Positions 15,250 through 21,857 of a DNA stretch of 64,000 nucleotides are shown in pieces. Position 1 is the first letter of the stretch. Each line of letters opens with the position of its first letter. A program made the position numbers and the translations under genes. Source of the DNA: Pseudomonadota bacterium (lineage in GTDB: Bacteria > Myxococcota_A > UBA796 > GCA-2862545); assembly GCA_947505245.1 (NCBI GenBank), contig CANNIZ010000008.1, forward strand, positions 1 through 64,000, read 5' to 3'. The notes beneath the pieces are model-generated. The model ran no database searches and was not told where the DNA came from. It saw only the letters and a list, made by a program, of their open reading frames with translations.

Positions 15250-15836
15250 GGATAGACGGGGAGCGGCTCGCCATGGGACGCCGCGACGAGGCTCGCCCAG
15301 AGATCCGTGAAGAACGAGGTGAGTCGTTCGTTCTCGTCGGCCGGCGTGTTCAGGTGTTCGACGATCTCGACGGAGGTGACGTCGTCATCGACTGCGGTGA
15401 GCACGACCGACCCCTCGAGCAGCTCGAGGATGGAGGGGCCGTCCGTCTTCTGCCAGCGCGCTGAGACGACGTCTTCGTCGATCTCGCCCTGCCGCCAGGT
15501 GAGGTCGTACTCGATGGTGACGAGGTCGACGACGCGCGTTTGGACCACGTAGCTCACGTCGTACTCGGGCTCGACATCGAAGGTGACCTCCCAGGTGTCC
15601 ACCGCGCGGCGATCCACCATCGTGTCCGGCTGCTTCAGCGCGACCCACACGTCCGCGAGCGGCGCGTTGATGTTCCCGCGGCCGTTCGCCCAGTCGAACG
15701 CGTCGTCCGCGCCCACCACGAGATCGAGCGTCTCTGACGCGTCGACGGGGAACACGGCAGCGTTCGGCCCGAGCGGTTCGAGCCCCGCGGGGAAGACGGT
15801 CTCCTTGGACCCACACGCCAATAACCAGACGATCAT
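15246..15836 (-). CDS. Putative lipoprotein with START/SRPBCC-like fold, 196 aa
   Basis: Signal peptide MIVWLLACGSKE with lipobox LLAC. The mature part has the alternation of strands and one long C-terminal helix seen in SRPBCC (START-like) ligand-binding proteins: NINAPLADVWVALKQPD resembles the first strand-helix and the last 30 residues form the long helix (NERLTSFFTDLWASLVAA). A hydrophobic ligand such as a lipid would fit this fold. The assignment is by pattern only. It is convergent with the metzincin gene. Confidence 0.6.
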   Translation of the reverse strand: MIVWLLACGSKETVFPAGLEPLGPNAAVFPVDASETLDLVVGADDAFDWANGRGNINAPLADVWVALKQPDTMVDRRAVDTWEVTFDVEPEYDVSYVVQTRVVDLVTIEYDLTWRQGEIDEDVVSARWQKTDGPSILELLEGSVVLTAVDDDVTSVEIVEHLNTPADENERLTSFFTDLWASLVAASHGEPLPVYP

Positions 15837-15845
15837 CGTGACATT

Positions 15846-16403
15846 CTACCACTCTACGTCGATCGGTGGAGCGCCGAGGGCGACCCGGACAGGCGCACGC
15901 GCGACTACCAGCTGAGAAGGCCCATGAACGGTGAGACGGGCCCCGCGCAGCTCGATACGGACGTCGCCCTTGCGGGCCCGAGCGGTCCGTAGGCCGCGGC
16001 CCGTTGGAACGTCGACGCGGGCGTCGGTCAGGGGGCCTGGCGCGGCGATGCGAACCACCTCGTCTTCCCCGAGCACGAGCCGCACGCCGTTGTCGTCGAC
16101 GAACAGTCGCGCTCCGGGCATGCGGAACACGGCCTCTCGCGCGTACCGCCACGCGCACCAGTCGTGGTCGCCGTGGGGCGCCGGTCCGCGGACGTCGAGC
16201 CATGCGCGGGCAGCCGCTGCTCGCGCCGCATGCGTGGGGGGAAGCGGGATCCCGTCGTGGGCGAGGTCGGCCGCGAGGGTGTCGATCGCGTCGAGCCAGG
16301 CGCGCACGCAACACTCTTCGCCGGACCCGTCGGGCCCGACGATCCCGTCGCCGGTAAGCTCGCGGAGCCGCCCTACGACGGCCCGCGCGTCAGTCCTTGC
16401 CAC
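15846..16403 (-). CDS. Hypothetical protein, 185 aa
   Basis: Start chosen at GTG 16403, which overlaps the end of the sigma factor gene by 14 bases; the longer frame above it is a shadow of that gene. The N-terminal half is helical (DARAVVGRLRELTGDG, a Cys pair GEECC and several Trp); the C-terminal half is strand-rich with repeated short arginine-valine strands, like a small beta-sandwich. No signal peptide or known motif. Position suggests co-transcription with the sigma factor upstream. Function unknown. Confidence 0.5.
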   Translation of the reverse strand: MARTDARAVVGRLRELTGDGIVGPDGSGEECCVRAWLDAIDTLAADLAHDGIPLPPTHAARAAAARAWLDVRGPAPHGDHDWCAWRYAREAVFRMPGARLFVDDNGVRLVLGEDEVVRIAAPGPLTDARVDVPTGRGLRTARARKGDVRIELRGARLTVHGPSQLVVARAPVRVALGAPPIDVEW

Positions 16404-17394
16404 CGGACGCGAACTCGAAGGCGATGGAGTCGCCCATCTCTTGTTCGAGGAACTGCTTGAGCCGCTTCTTGATGCGGGCTTCAACCTGGCGAATGCGCTC
16501 CTTTGAGACGCCGAATTCGTCGCCGAGGTCCGACAGGCTCACCGGATCTTGAGCCACCATGCGGCGCTCCCAGATCATGCGCTCGCGCTCGTCGTGGAGC
16601 GTCTCGGCGAAGGCGTCGAGCTTCTCCTTGACCATGCCGCCAAATTCGGATTGCGAAGCCTGCTCTTCGGGGTCGATCGTGTCCTTGGCGGGGACGACCT
16701 CGGCGAGCGTGCGGCCGGAGTCATCGTCCGATGCGGGGCCGTGCAGGGACAGCGCCGGCGCGCGCATGTGCATGTCGACAGCGTTCACCTCCGTCTCTGA
16801 GACGCCGAGCCTCTCGGCGAGCACCTTCGGCGTCGCTGCGACCCCCTCCTGCATCAGGCGATCGCGCTCCTTCTGAAGCTGGAAGAACAGCTTTCGGCCG
16901 GCCCGCGTGGAACCGAGGCGGACGAGGCGGAAATTGTCGAGCAGGAAGCGAAGGATCATCGCGCGGATCCAGTACTGCGCGTAGCTGCTGAACCGGATCT
17001 CCCGGTACGGGTCGTACCGGCGGAGCGCCTCGACGAGCCCGACGTTTCCTTCCTGGATGAGGTCGAGCACGTTCGCCCACTGGCGGTGGTACTGGAACGC
17101 GATCTTGATCACGAGCCGGAGGTTGGCGGTGACCAGGCGCTCGGCGGACTCGCGGTCCCCGGTTTCCGCGAATTTTACGGCGACCTTCCGCTCTTCTTCA
17201 GGATCCAGGAGCGGGTGGCGGCGCACCTGCGCGAGGTAGAACGAGAGCAGGTCGCCCGTACGCGTGACGCCACGGGGCGGCACGCCGAGCATCGGCAGCG
17301 AACGCGGGACGTCGCGCTTGGGCTCCTCCGCGGACTCCGGACCGAGCGAACCTTCTTCGGATTCTTCTTCGGTTTCCTTGTCTTTCGGACTCAT
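16390..17394 (-). CDS. rpoH: RpoH-like alternative sigma factor, 334 aa
   Basis: A group 2/3 sigma-70 protein. Region 2 is clear: ANLRLVIKIAFQYHRQW, DLIQEGNVGLVEALRRYDP and FSSYAQYWIRAMILRFL. The sequence GRKLFFQLQKERDRL just after region 2 resembles the RpoH box (RKLFFNLRK), which favours RpoH over housekeeping sigma. Region 3 follows (VLAERLGVSETEVNAVDMHM), and region 4 ends with the HTH LSDLGDEFGVSKERIRQVE. The N-terminal 60 residues are acidic and disordered. It likely directs heat-shock or envelope-stress transcription; htpG in this window would be a natural target but no promoter evidence was checked. Start ATG 17394 is preceded by GAGG; further upstream starts would add a region with no similarity. 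Confidence 0.85.
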   Translation of the reverse strand: MSPKDKETEEESEEGSLGPESAEEPKRDVPRSLPMLGVPPRGVTRTGDLLSFYLAQVRRHPLLDPEEERKVAVKFAETGDRESAERLVTANLRLVIKIAFQYHRQWANVLDLIQEGNVGLVEALRRYDPYREIRFSSYAQYWIRAMILRFLLDNFRLVRLGSTRAGRKLFFQLQKERDRLMQEGVAATPKVLAERLGVSETEVNAVDMHMRAPALSLHGPASDDDSGRTLAEVVPAKDTIDPEEQASQSEFGGMVKEKLDAFAETLHDERERMIWERRMVAQDPVSLSDLGDEFGVSKERIRQVEARIKKRLKQFLEQEMGDSIAFEFASGGKD

Positions 17395-17505
17395 GGATCG
17401 CCTCGTTCGACCCATGCAGATAACCGGTCGGGTGAGCCGGCGCGACACGGGACGGTGTGCTACGGAGGGTCGGCTGTTCAAAGGGTCGGGTCCGCGAGGA
17501 CGTTG

Positions 17506-18798
17506 GTGGAACCAGGGCTAGACATCATCGGGCCGTGTGTGTGCTGGCATGGCGCCGCCTATTGCGGGCGCCTGCGAAGCGGCCGTGAGGTATTGGTGCT
17601 TCTGGGCTCTGAGGCCGCCTCCGACGATGCCGTCGAGCGCACGCGGCTCGCGTGTGCGCCGCTGATGGGCCTCGTCGTGCCCGGAATGCACCGGTTGCTC
17701 GCCGTGGAGCCGTACGGCGACCGGGTCGCGTTCGCGTTCGAGCAGGTCGAGGGGGTCGGTCTGGTCCACACGGTGGGCGTGGAAGGCCGGCCGCTCCTTC
17801 CGACGGCCGCGGCGGCCGAGGTCGTCGCGCAGGTGGCGGAGGTGCTGGTCGCGTTGGGCCCCGAGGTGCGCAACCGCGGCCCCGAACCCACGGACCTGTT
17901 GGTCTCCGCGGATGGGCGCGTCGTGGTGAGCGGCTTTGCAGGGCCGTATCCGATGTCGCCGTCGATGCGCGCTCCGAAGGGAGACGAGGGTGAAGCCGCC
18001 GCGGTGTACCGCCTGGGCGTGCTCCTCGCGCACCTGCTCGCCGGGGTGGCGCCGTCGCCTGCGGGTGAGCGGAGCGGCCAGGAGGTGGTGGTTCGGCGGA
18101 CGTTGATCCGCATCATGGCGCGTCCGGGTCCCGCGCTGCCGGAGCGGTACGGCGAATGGATCCGCGGCATGCTCGCGTGGGATCCTTCGGAGCGTCCCCC
18201 GCTCTCGACCGTGGCTGACGGGCTTCGAAAGGCCGCGGAATTCGCCGAGGGGCCGCTGCTGGCCTCGTGGTGCGCTGTGACGGTTCCGGCCCTGCGCGCG
18301 GCCGCGCTCAAGACCCCTTCGAACACGCCAGTGCCGCTGTCGCGTGCGACGACGTCGCTAAGTCCCTCGGACGACCCGACGGACATGCGCTTCAGCTTCC
18401 GCGGTCTTGGCGCGCGGCCGCTCGACGCGACGCCCGTGGGCGCGGTGGGCCGCGAGGATCCGGACGACCCGACGCAGGAGGCGCCGTCCTCCGAGGCGAT
18501 CCCGGCCATGGCGGTCCCGACGCGCCCGGGAGTGGCCGAGATGCCGGTCCGGGTGGGCCCGCCGCCGCAGGCGATCCACGACGATGTGAGCCTGCCCTCG
18601 GGCTTTCTCGACAACCCGACGGACGAGCACACGCTGGGCGAGCGGACGCAGTGGCTGACGCCGTTGACGTTTACGGTGTACATGGCCCTGGTGGGGCTGC
18701 TGTTGTCGTGCGCGCTGCTGCTCGGCGCCTACCTGTTCTGGCCGGCCCCGCACCCCAAAGATGACGGGCCCCAGCTGCACGACGTGCTGCCGAACTGA
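17506..18798 (+). CDS. Pseudokinase-like membrane protein, 430 aa
   Basis: The N-terminal 250 residues follow the plan of a Ser/Thr protein kinase but lack its catalytic residues: the position of HRDLxPxN reads NRGPEPTDLLVSADGR, and DFG reads SGFAG. The helix AAAVYRLGVLLAHLLAG and the late WDPSERPP match kinase subdomains IX and XI. A 100-residue Pro/Thr-rich linker and one transmembrane helix (FTVYMALVGLLLSCALLLGA) follow, with a short C-terminal tail. Start GTG 17506 has AGGA at 17497-17500; GTG 17539 is an alternative without a site. The gene diverges from the sigma factor, so a regulatory link is possible. It is probably a scaffold or sensor and not an active kinase. Confidence 0.7.
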   Translation: MEPGLDIIGPCVCWHGAAYCGRLRSGREVLVLLGSEAASDDAVERTRLACAPLMGLVVPGMHRLLAVEPYGDRVAFAFEQVEGVGLVHTVGVEGRPLLPTAAAAEVVAQVAEVLVALGPEVRNRGPEPTDLLVSADGRVVVSGFAGPYPMSPSMRAPKGDEGEAAAVYRLGVLLAHLLAGVAPSPAGERSGQEVVVRRTLIRIMARPGPALPERYGEWIRGMLAWDPSERPPLSTVADGLRKAAEFAEGPLLASWCAVTVPALRAAALKTPSNTPVPLSRATTSLSPSDDPTDMRFSFRGLGARPLDATPVGAVGREDPDDPTQEAPSSEAIPAMAVPTRPGVAEMPVRVGPPPQAIHDDVSLPSGFLDNPTDEHTLGERTQWLTPLTFTVYMALVGLLLSCALLLGAYLFWPAPHPKDDGPQLHDVLPN

Positions 18799-18802
18799 CC
18801 GC

Positions 18803-19468
18803 TCACTCCCAGGTGAACGCGAACGTCTGGACGCCGGCGGCGGTTTCGAACGCGAGCGTGAGCTCCACGCGCACGATCTGGATCTCCGGATCTTCGAGCG
18901 GGAACAGGATGAGCCCCGTCGACGGTGGCGCCTCCGCAGCCGTCGACAGGTAGGCGGCCCGAAACGGCCCGGCCGCGCGCGTTCGATCGACGAGATCGGA
19001 ATTGATGACGTGGCGTTCGGCCTCGAGCGCGGCTCCGAGCAGCGGAACCAGCAGCTCGTCCGGCGTGGCGCTCGGGGCGACCGTGGCCTCGAGGTGATTG
19101 ATACGCAGCAGGCTCTCATTTGGCAGCCAACGCGCGGGGCCATCACCCTCGGTCGCGATCGTAAACATCAGCCCGGCGCGGTTGTTGAACAGCCTCGCCT
19201 CAGGGCCTGGCCACGCGTTCCAGGCGGCCTGTTCGGGGGAGGCGGGCGTCGCTGCGATCGTCAGCGATCCCGCGGTGACCCGCACCGGGACGAAGTCGAT
19301 CGTCGGTGGTGCGATCCTGGCGGGGGCCAACCAGTCCCTCCGGAACGCCTCAGTAGACGCGAGCGCGTCGTCTTGCCCGGTGACGTCCGACAACGCCGCC
19401 GGAGGCCGGCCGCAGGAAGCGGCGAGAAAAGCCCCAAGCAGCACGAAGTGCATCGGACGAGCACGCAC
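18803..19468 (-). CDS. Putative lipoprotein, about 221 aa
   Basis: GTG 19468 has a GGAGG 11 bases upstream and gives an Arg-rich n-region followed by MHFVLLGAFLAASC with lipobox LAASC. GTG 19492 and ATG 19453 are in-frame alternatives. The mature protein has a C-terminal beta-rich part ending in VELTLAFETAAGVQTFAF, similar in style to periplasmic or outer-membrane accessory proteins, with no recognised family. The stop is only four bases from the end of the pseudokinase-like gene on the other strand. Function unknown. Confidence 0.6.
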   Translation of the reverse strand: MRARPMHFVLLGAFLAASCGRPPAALSDVTGQDDALASTEAFRRDWLAPARIAPPTIDFVPVRVTAGSLTIAATPASPEQAAWNAWPGPEARLFNNRAGLMFTIATEGDGPARWLPNESLLRINHLEATVAPSATPDELLVPLLGAALEAERHVINSDLVDRTRAAGPFRAAYLSTAAEAPPSTGLILFPLEDPEIQIVRVELTLAFETAAGVQTFAFTWE

Positions 19469-19511
19469 AGACTTGTCATCCTCCACGGGCACAATATAGA
19501 AGCGGGGCTAC

Positions 19512-19586
19512 GGTGGGTGTAGCTCAATTGGTTAGAGCGCCGGACTGTGACTCCGGAGGCTGGGGGTTCAAGTCCCCTCATCCACC
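19512..19586 (+). tRNA. tRNA-His(GTG)
   Basis: Acceptor arms 19513-19519 and 19579-19585 pair, and an extra G at 19512 (G-1) pairs with C at 19586, the hallmark of histidine tRNAs. The anticodon loop CTGTGAC between CCGGA and TCCGG gives GTG. CCA is not encoded. Confidence 0.95.
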
Positions 19587-19636
19587 CACCACAGCGAAAA
19601 CCGGTTACACAGCGCGCGCAGTTTTCAGAAGGTCAC

Positions 19637-19709
19637 GAGCCCATAGCTCAATTGGCAGAGCACCGGACTCTTAATCCGTAGGTTGTAGGTTCGATTCCTA
19701 CTGGGCTCA
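19637..19709 (+). tRNA. tRNA-Lys(CTT)
   Basis: Acceptor GAGCCCA at 19637-19643 pairs with TGGGCTC at 19702-19708. The anticodon loop CTCTTAA gives CTT, and the T-arm has GGTTCGATTCC. CCA is not encoded. It lies 50 bases after tRNA-His, probably in the same transcript. Confidence 0.95.
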
Positions 19710-19736
19710 TCTCCTTCCCGCGCATGTTGAGACAGA

Positions 19737-19780
19737 GACAGGATGTAGACCATCGCCCGGTGGCGGTTGTCCATCCTGTC
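19737..19780. repeat. Inverted repeat after tRNA-Lys
   Basis: Perfect 9-base arms gacaggatg (19737-19745) and catcctgtc (19772-19780) flank a 26-base loop, between tRNA-Lys and the convergent DUF3144 gene. The position suits a transcription end for both strands, but no T-run follows on either side. Confidence 0.5.
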
Positions 19781-19813
19781 CCCGTCGCTGGCCCAGACAG
19801 CCGCTCCGTGCGA

Positions 19814-20095
19814 TCAGGCCGGCTTCTTGACCACGGATCCCACGGCGCCCGACACGTTCTGCAGGAAGGCCTTGCGGTACTCCTCCGCATAGAACTTGAC
19901 CCCTTCGGTCCCGTCCGTGCCGCCCCGGGTGAGGAAATTGAACGAGTTGTATCGGCCTGCCGCGAAGAGAATTGCAGCGCTCACCACGCCAGGGTCCACC
20001 GTCGTCGCCATCTCGTTGGCGAGAGCGATGAACTTGTCGACGTTCGCGAGGAACTCGGGTGGGTAGGAAGCGGGAACAGGGCTCGCATCGGACAT
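19814..20095 (-). CDS. DUF3144-family protein, 93 aa
   Basis: Small alpha-helical protein that fits DUF3144: FIALANEMATTV, then VSAAILFAAGRYNSFNF and the C-terminal FYAEEYRKAFLQNV correspond to the conserved blocks of the family (aromatic helix, A-A-RY-F and the EYRK helix). The family has no established function. The start is ATG 20095, with GGAG seven bases upstream on the minus strand; the longer frame above it is Arg-rich shadow sequence. The gene appears monocistronic. Confidence 0.8.
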   Translation of the reverse strand: MSDASPVPASYPPEFLANVDKFIALANEMATTVDPGVVSAAILFAAGRYNSFNFLTRGGTDGTEGVKFYAEEYRKAFLQNVSGAVGSVVKKPA

Positions 20096-20178
20096 TGAAC
20101 AACTCCATGAGATGAACGCGGCTATTATCCGATGGCAGGTGGCGGAGCGAAATACCGACGCCCGTGTACTGCGGTGCT

Positions 20179-20212
20179 CTCCGTTCTCCCGGCTGCGTCG
20201 TAGAGAACGGAG
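20179..20212. repeat. Perfect 10-base inverted repeat
   Basis: Arms ctccgttctc and gagaacggag with a 14-base loop. No T-run on either side, so a terminator is not supported; it could be a protein-binding site or an RNA hairpin. Confidence 0.6.
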
Positions 20213-20560
20213 TCGCGCTGGGATCAGGGTGTGGGACACCGGCGGCCCTCCTGCTTTCTGGACGACCAGGGCGTCGAGAAGGCGTTGGAGAGCGTCCAAT
20301 CGATGGATGGGTAGCCTCGGCGAGCGAACCGCCGGCGAATCGCGACTGACTGAACGTCGAGTCACGCCGGGAGCGACGTCCTGCAGGCCCTGTCAGCGGC
20401 CCGGTCTCCTCTGGGCTCCTCCATGTTTGCCCCTTCGCTTCGTGGACCCTGAAGGTGTGGAGCACCGAACAGGCTCATGTCCAGACCTCTCCGTGCGCGT
20501 CCAACCGTCCGGTGCGGTGGTTCACCGCGAAGCCGGTGTTCGTTGGGCGCATGTCTGGTG

Positions 20561-20597
20561 ATCTGCAAAACCGAATTTGAATTCCCGATTTGCAGAT
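20561..20597. promoter_or_regulatory. Inverted repeat upstream of AAA_14 ATPase gene, candidate operator
   Basis: Arms atctgcaaa (20561-20569) and tttgcagat (20589-20597) are perfect complements with a 19-base AT-rich centre (ccgaatttgaattcccga). The site ends 28 bases before the ATG at 20626, so a bound protein would cover the promoter or leader. Confidence 0.5.
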
Positions 20598-20625
20598 TGA
20601 ACCCGCTTCGGGCTACCACTGATGT

Positions 20626-21849
20626 ATGAGCGACGTCGATCGTCCAAGACTTATGGCCCCTTTCATTCGACGGGTCGCGTCCCAGTTCCCCGCCCTGGTG
20701 CTGACGGGGCCGCGTCAGGCCGGCAAGACCACGCTCCTCCGGGGCCTGTTCGCAGATTCCCACCGCTACGCGACGCTTGATGATCCAGCGGTTCGTGCCC
20801 AGGCGCTGGCTGACCCAGCCCTGTTTCTCGCGCGGTACAAGCCGCCGGTGATCCTGGATGAGGTCCAGTACGCCCCCGACCTGCTCCATGCGGTAAAGCT
20901 CGACATCGACGCCAACCGACGCGATCGAGGCCGCTTCCTCCTCACAGGGTCGCAGACGTTTCCGCTCATGCGGGGTGTCGTCGAATCGCTCGCAGGGCGG
21001 GCCGCGACGCTCTCGCTGCAGTCGTTCTCAATTCGCGAGACCCTGGGGGTAGAGGCCACCGGAGGAACGTGGCGTGACGCGCTCGAGCAAGCAGCCAACC
21101 GACCGTGTGGGATCGACGACCTGGCCCGACACATCGTGGTTGGCGGCTATGCCGACCCCGCACTTGGTCGCGTCGACCCGGCGGTGTGGCACGCGAGCTA
21201 CGTCCAGACCACCCTCGAGCGCGACGTCCGCGGCCTTCGTGCGGTCGGCGATCTCGGCGAGTTCCAGCGGTTCCTGGGCGTCATCGCGGCCCGAACCGGT
21301 GGCCTCCTCAACACGGCCGACGTGGCTCGCGACGTGGGAATTAGCGCGAAGACCGTGACCGCTTGGGTCGACGTGCTGGTCGCGAGCGGGCAGGCGGTCG
21401 TCGTCCGCCCGTGGTTCGAGAACATCGGCAAACGACTGGTGAAACACCCCAAGGTGTACTTCACCGATACCGGTACGCTGGCGTGGTTGTTGGGGGCGCG
21501 GCGGCCTGACGACGCGCTTCAGGGGGTCGCTGCCGGCGCCCTGTTCGAAACGGCCGTACTCGGTGCTCTGTTGCGGATGATCATCCATCGCGGGGAGACC
21601 GCCCGCATCCACTTCTGGCGCACCTCGGACGGCCACGAGGTGGACTTCGTGATCGAGGACGGCCAGACGTTGACGCCCATCGAGGCGAAGCTGACGGCGA
21701 CGCCGAACCGCCGCGATGCGGACGCGATCGTTCGGCTTCAGGAGCTGCTCGGGGATCGCGTCGGAAAAGGCTACGTCGTCTGTGCCTGCGCGGAGCGACA
21801 CGCGCTCGCGCAGAGGATAGACGCCTTGCCGCTCGGGGCCTTCGGTTAA
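20626..21849 (+). CDS. AAA_14/DUF4143 ATPase, 407 aa
   Basis: An ATPase of the family with an N-terminal AAA_14 domain and a C-terminal DUF4143 domain with a nuclease-like fold. The P-loop GPRQAGKT is at residues 28-35, Walker B is VILDEVQ with Asp78-Glu79, and sensor-1 lies in RFLLTGSQTF. The C-terminal part contains a winged-helix element (TADVARDVGISAKTVTAW), then a DUF4143 core with LFETAVLGALLR, EVDFVIEDG and IEAKLT, a PD-(D/E)XK-like arrangement (Glu, Asp, Glu-x-Lys). Full family length. Roles proposed for relatives include toxin-antitoxin-like and plasmid-type functions; none is proved. It starts a run of three co-directional genes with the SNF2 helicase eight bases further on. Confidence 0.85.
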   Translation: MSDVDRPRLMAPFIRRVASQFPALVLTGPRQAGKTTLLRGLFADSHRYATLDDPAVRAQALADPALFLARYKPPVILDEVQYAPDLLHAVKLDIDANRRDRGRFLLTGSQTFPLMRGVVESLAGRAATLSLQSFSIRETLGVEATGGTWRDALEQAANRPCGIDDLARHIVVGGYADPALGRVDPAVWHASYVQTTLERDVRGLRAVGDLGEFQRFLGVIAARTGGLLNTADVARDVGISAKTVTAWVDVLVASGQAVVVRPWFENIGKRLVKHPKVYFTDTGTLAWLLGARRPDDALQGVAAGALFETAVLGALLRMIIHRGETARIHFWRTSDGHEVDFVIEDGQTLTPIEAKLTATPNRRDADAIVRLQELLGDRVGKGYVVCACAERHALAQRIDALPLGAFG

Positions 21850-21857
21850 GGCGTCGG

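Larger units (their letters stand above)
20096..20625. other. Gene-poor stretch of 530 bases with hairpins
   Basis: Open frames on both strands are rich in Arg and Ser and show no protein-like pattern, so I call no gene. A perfect 10-base inverted repeat (20179-20188 with 20203-20212) and another at 20561-20597 are the only structures seen. The promoter of the downstream ATPase gene must lie at its right end. Confidence 0.55.

Noticed and set aside
20112..20561. Open frame of 149 residues between the DUF3144 and ATPase genes
   Set aside because: Arg/Ser-rich sequence with no signal, no ribosome binding site of note and no motif; it spans an inverted repeat.
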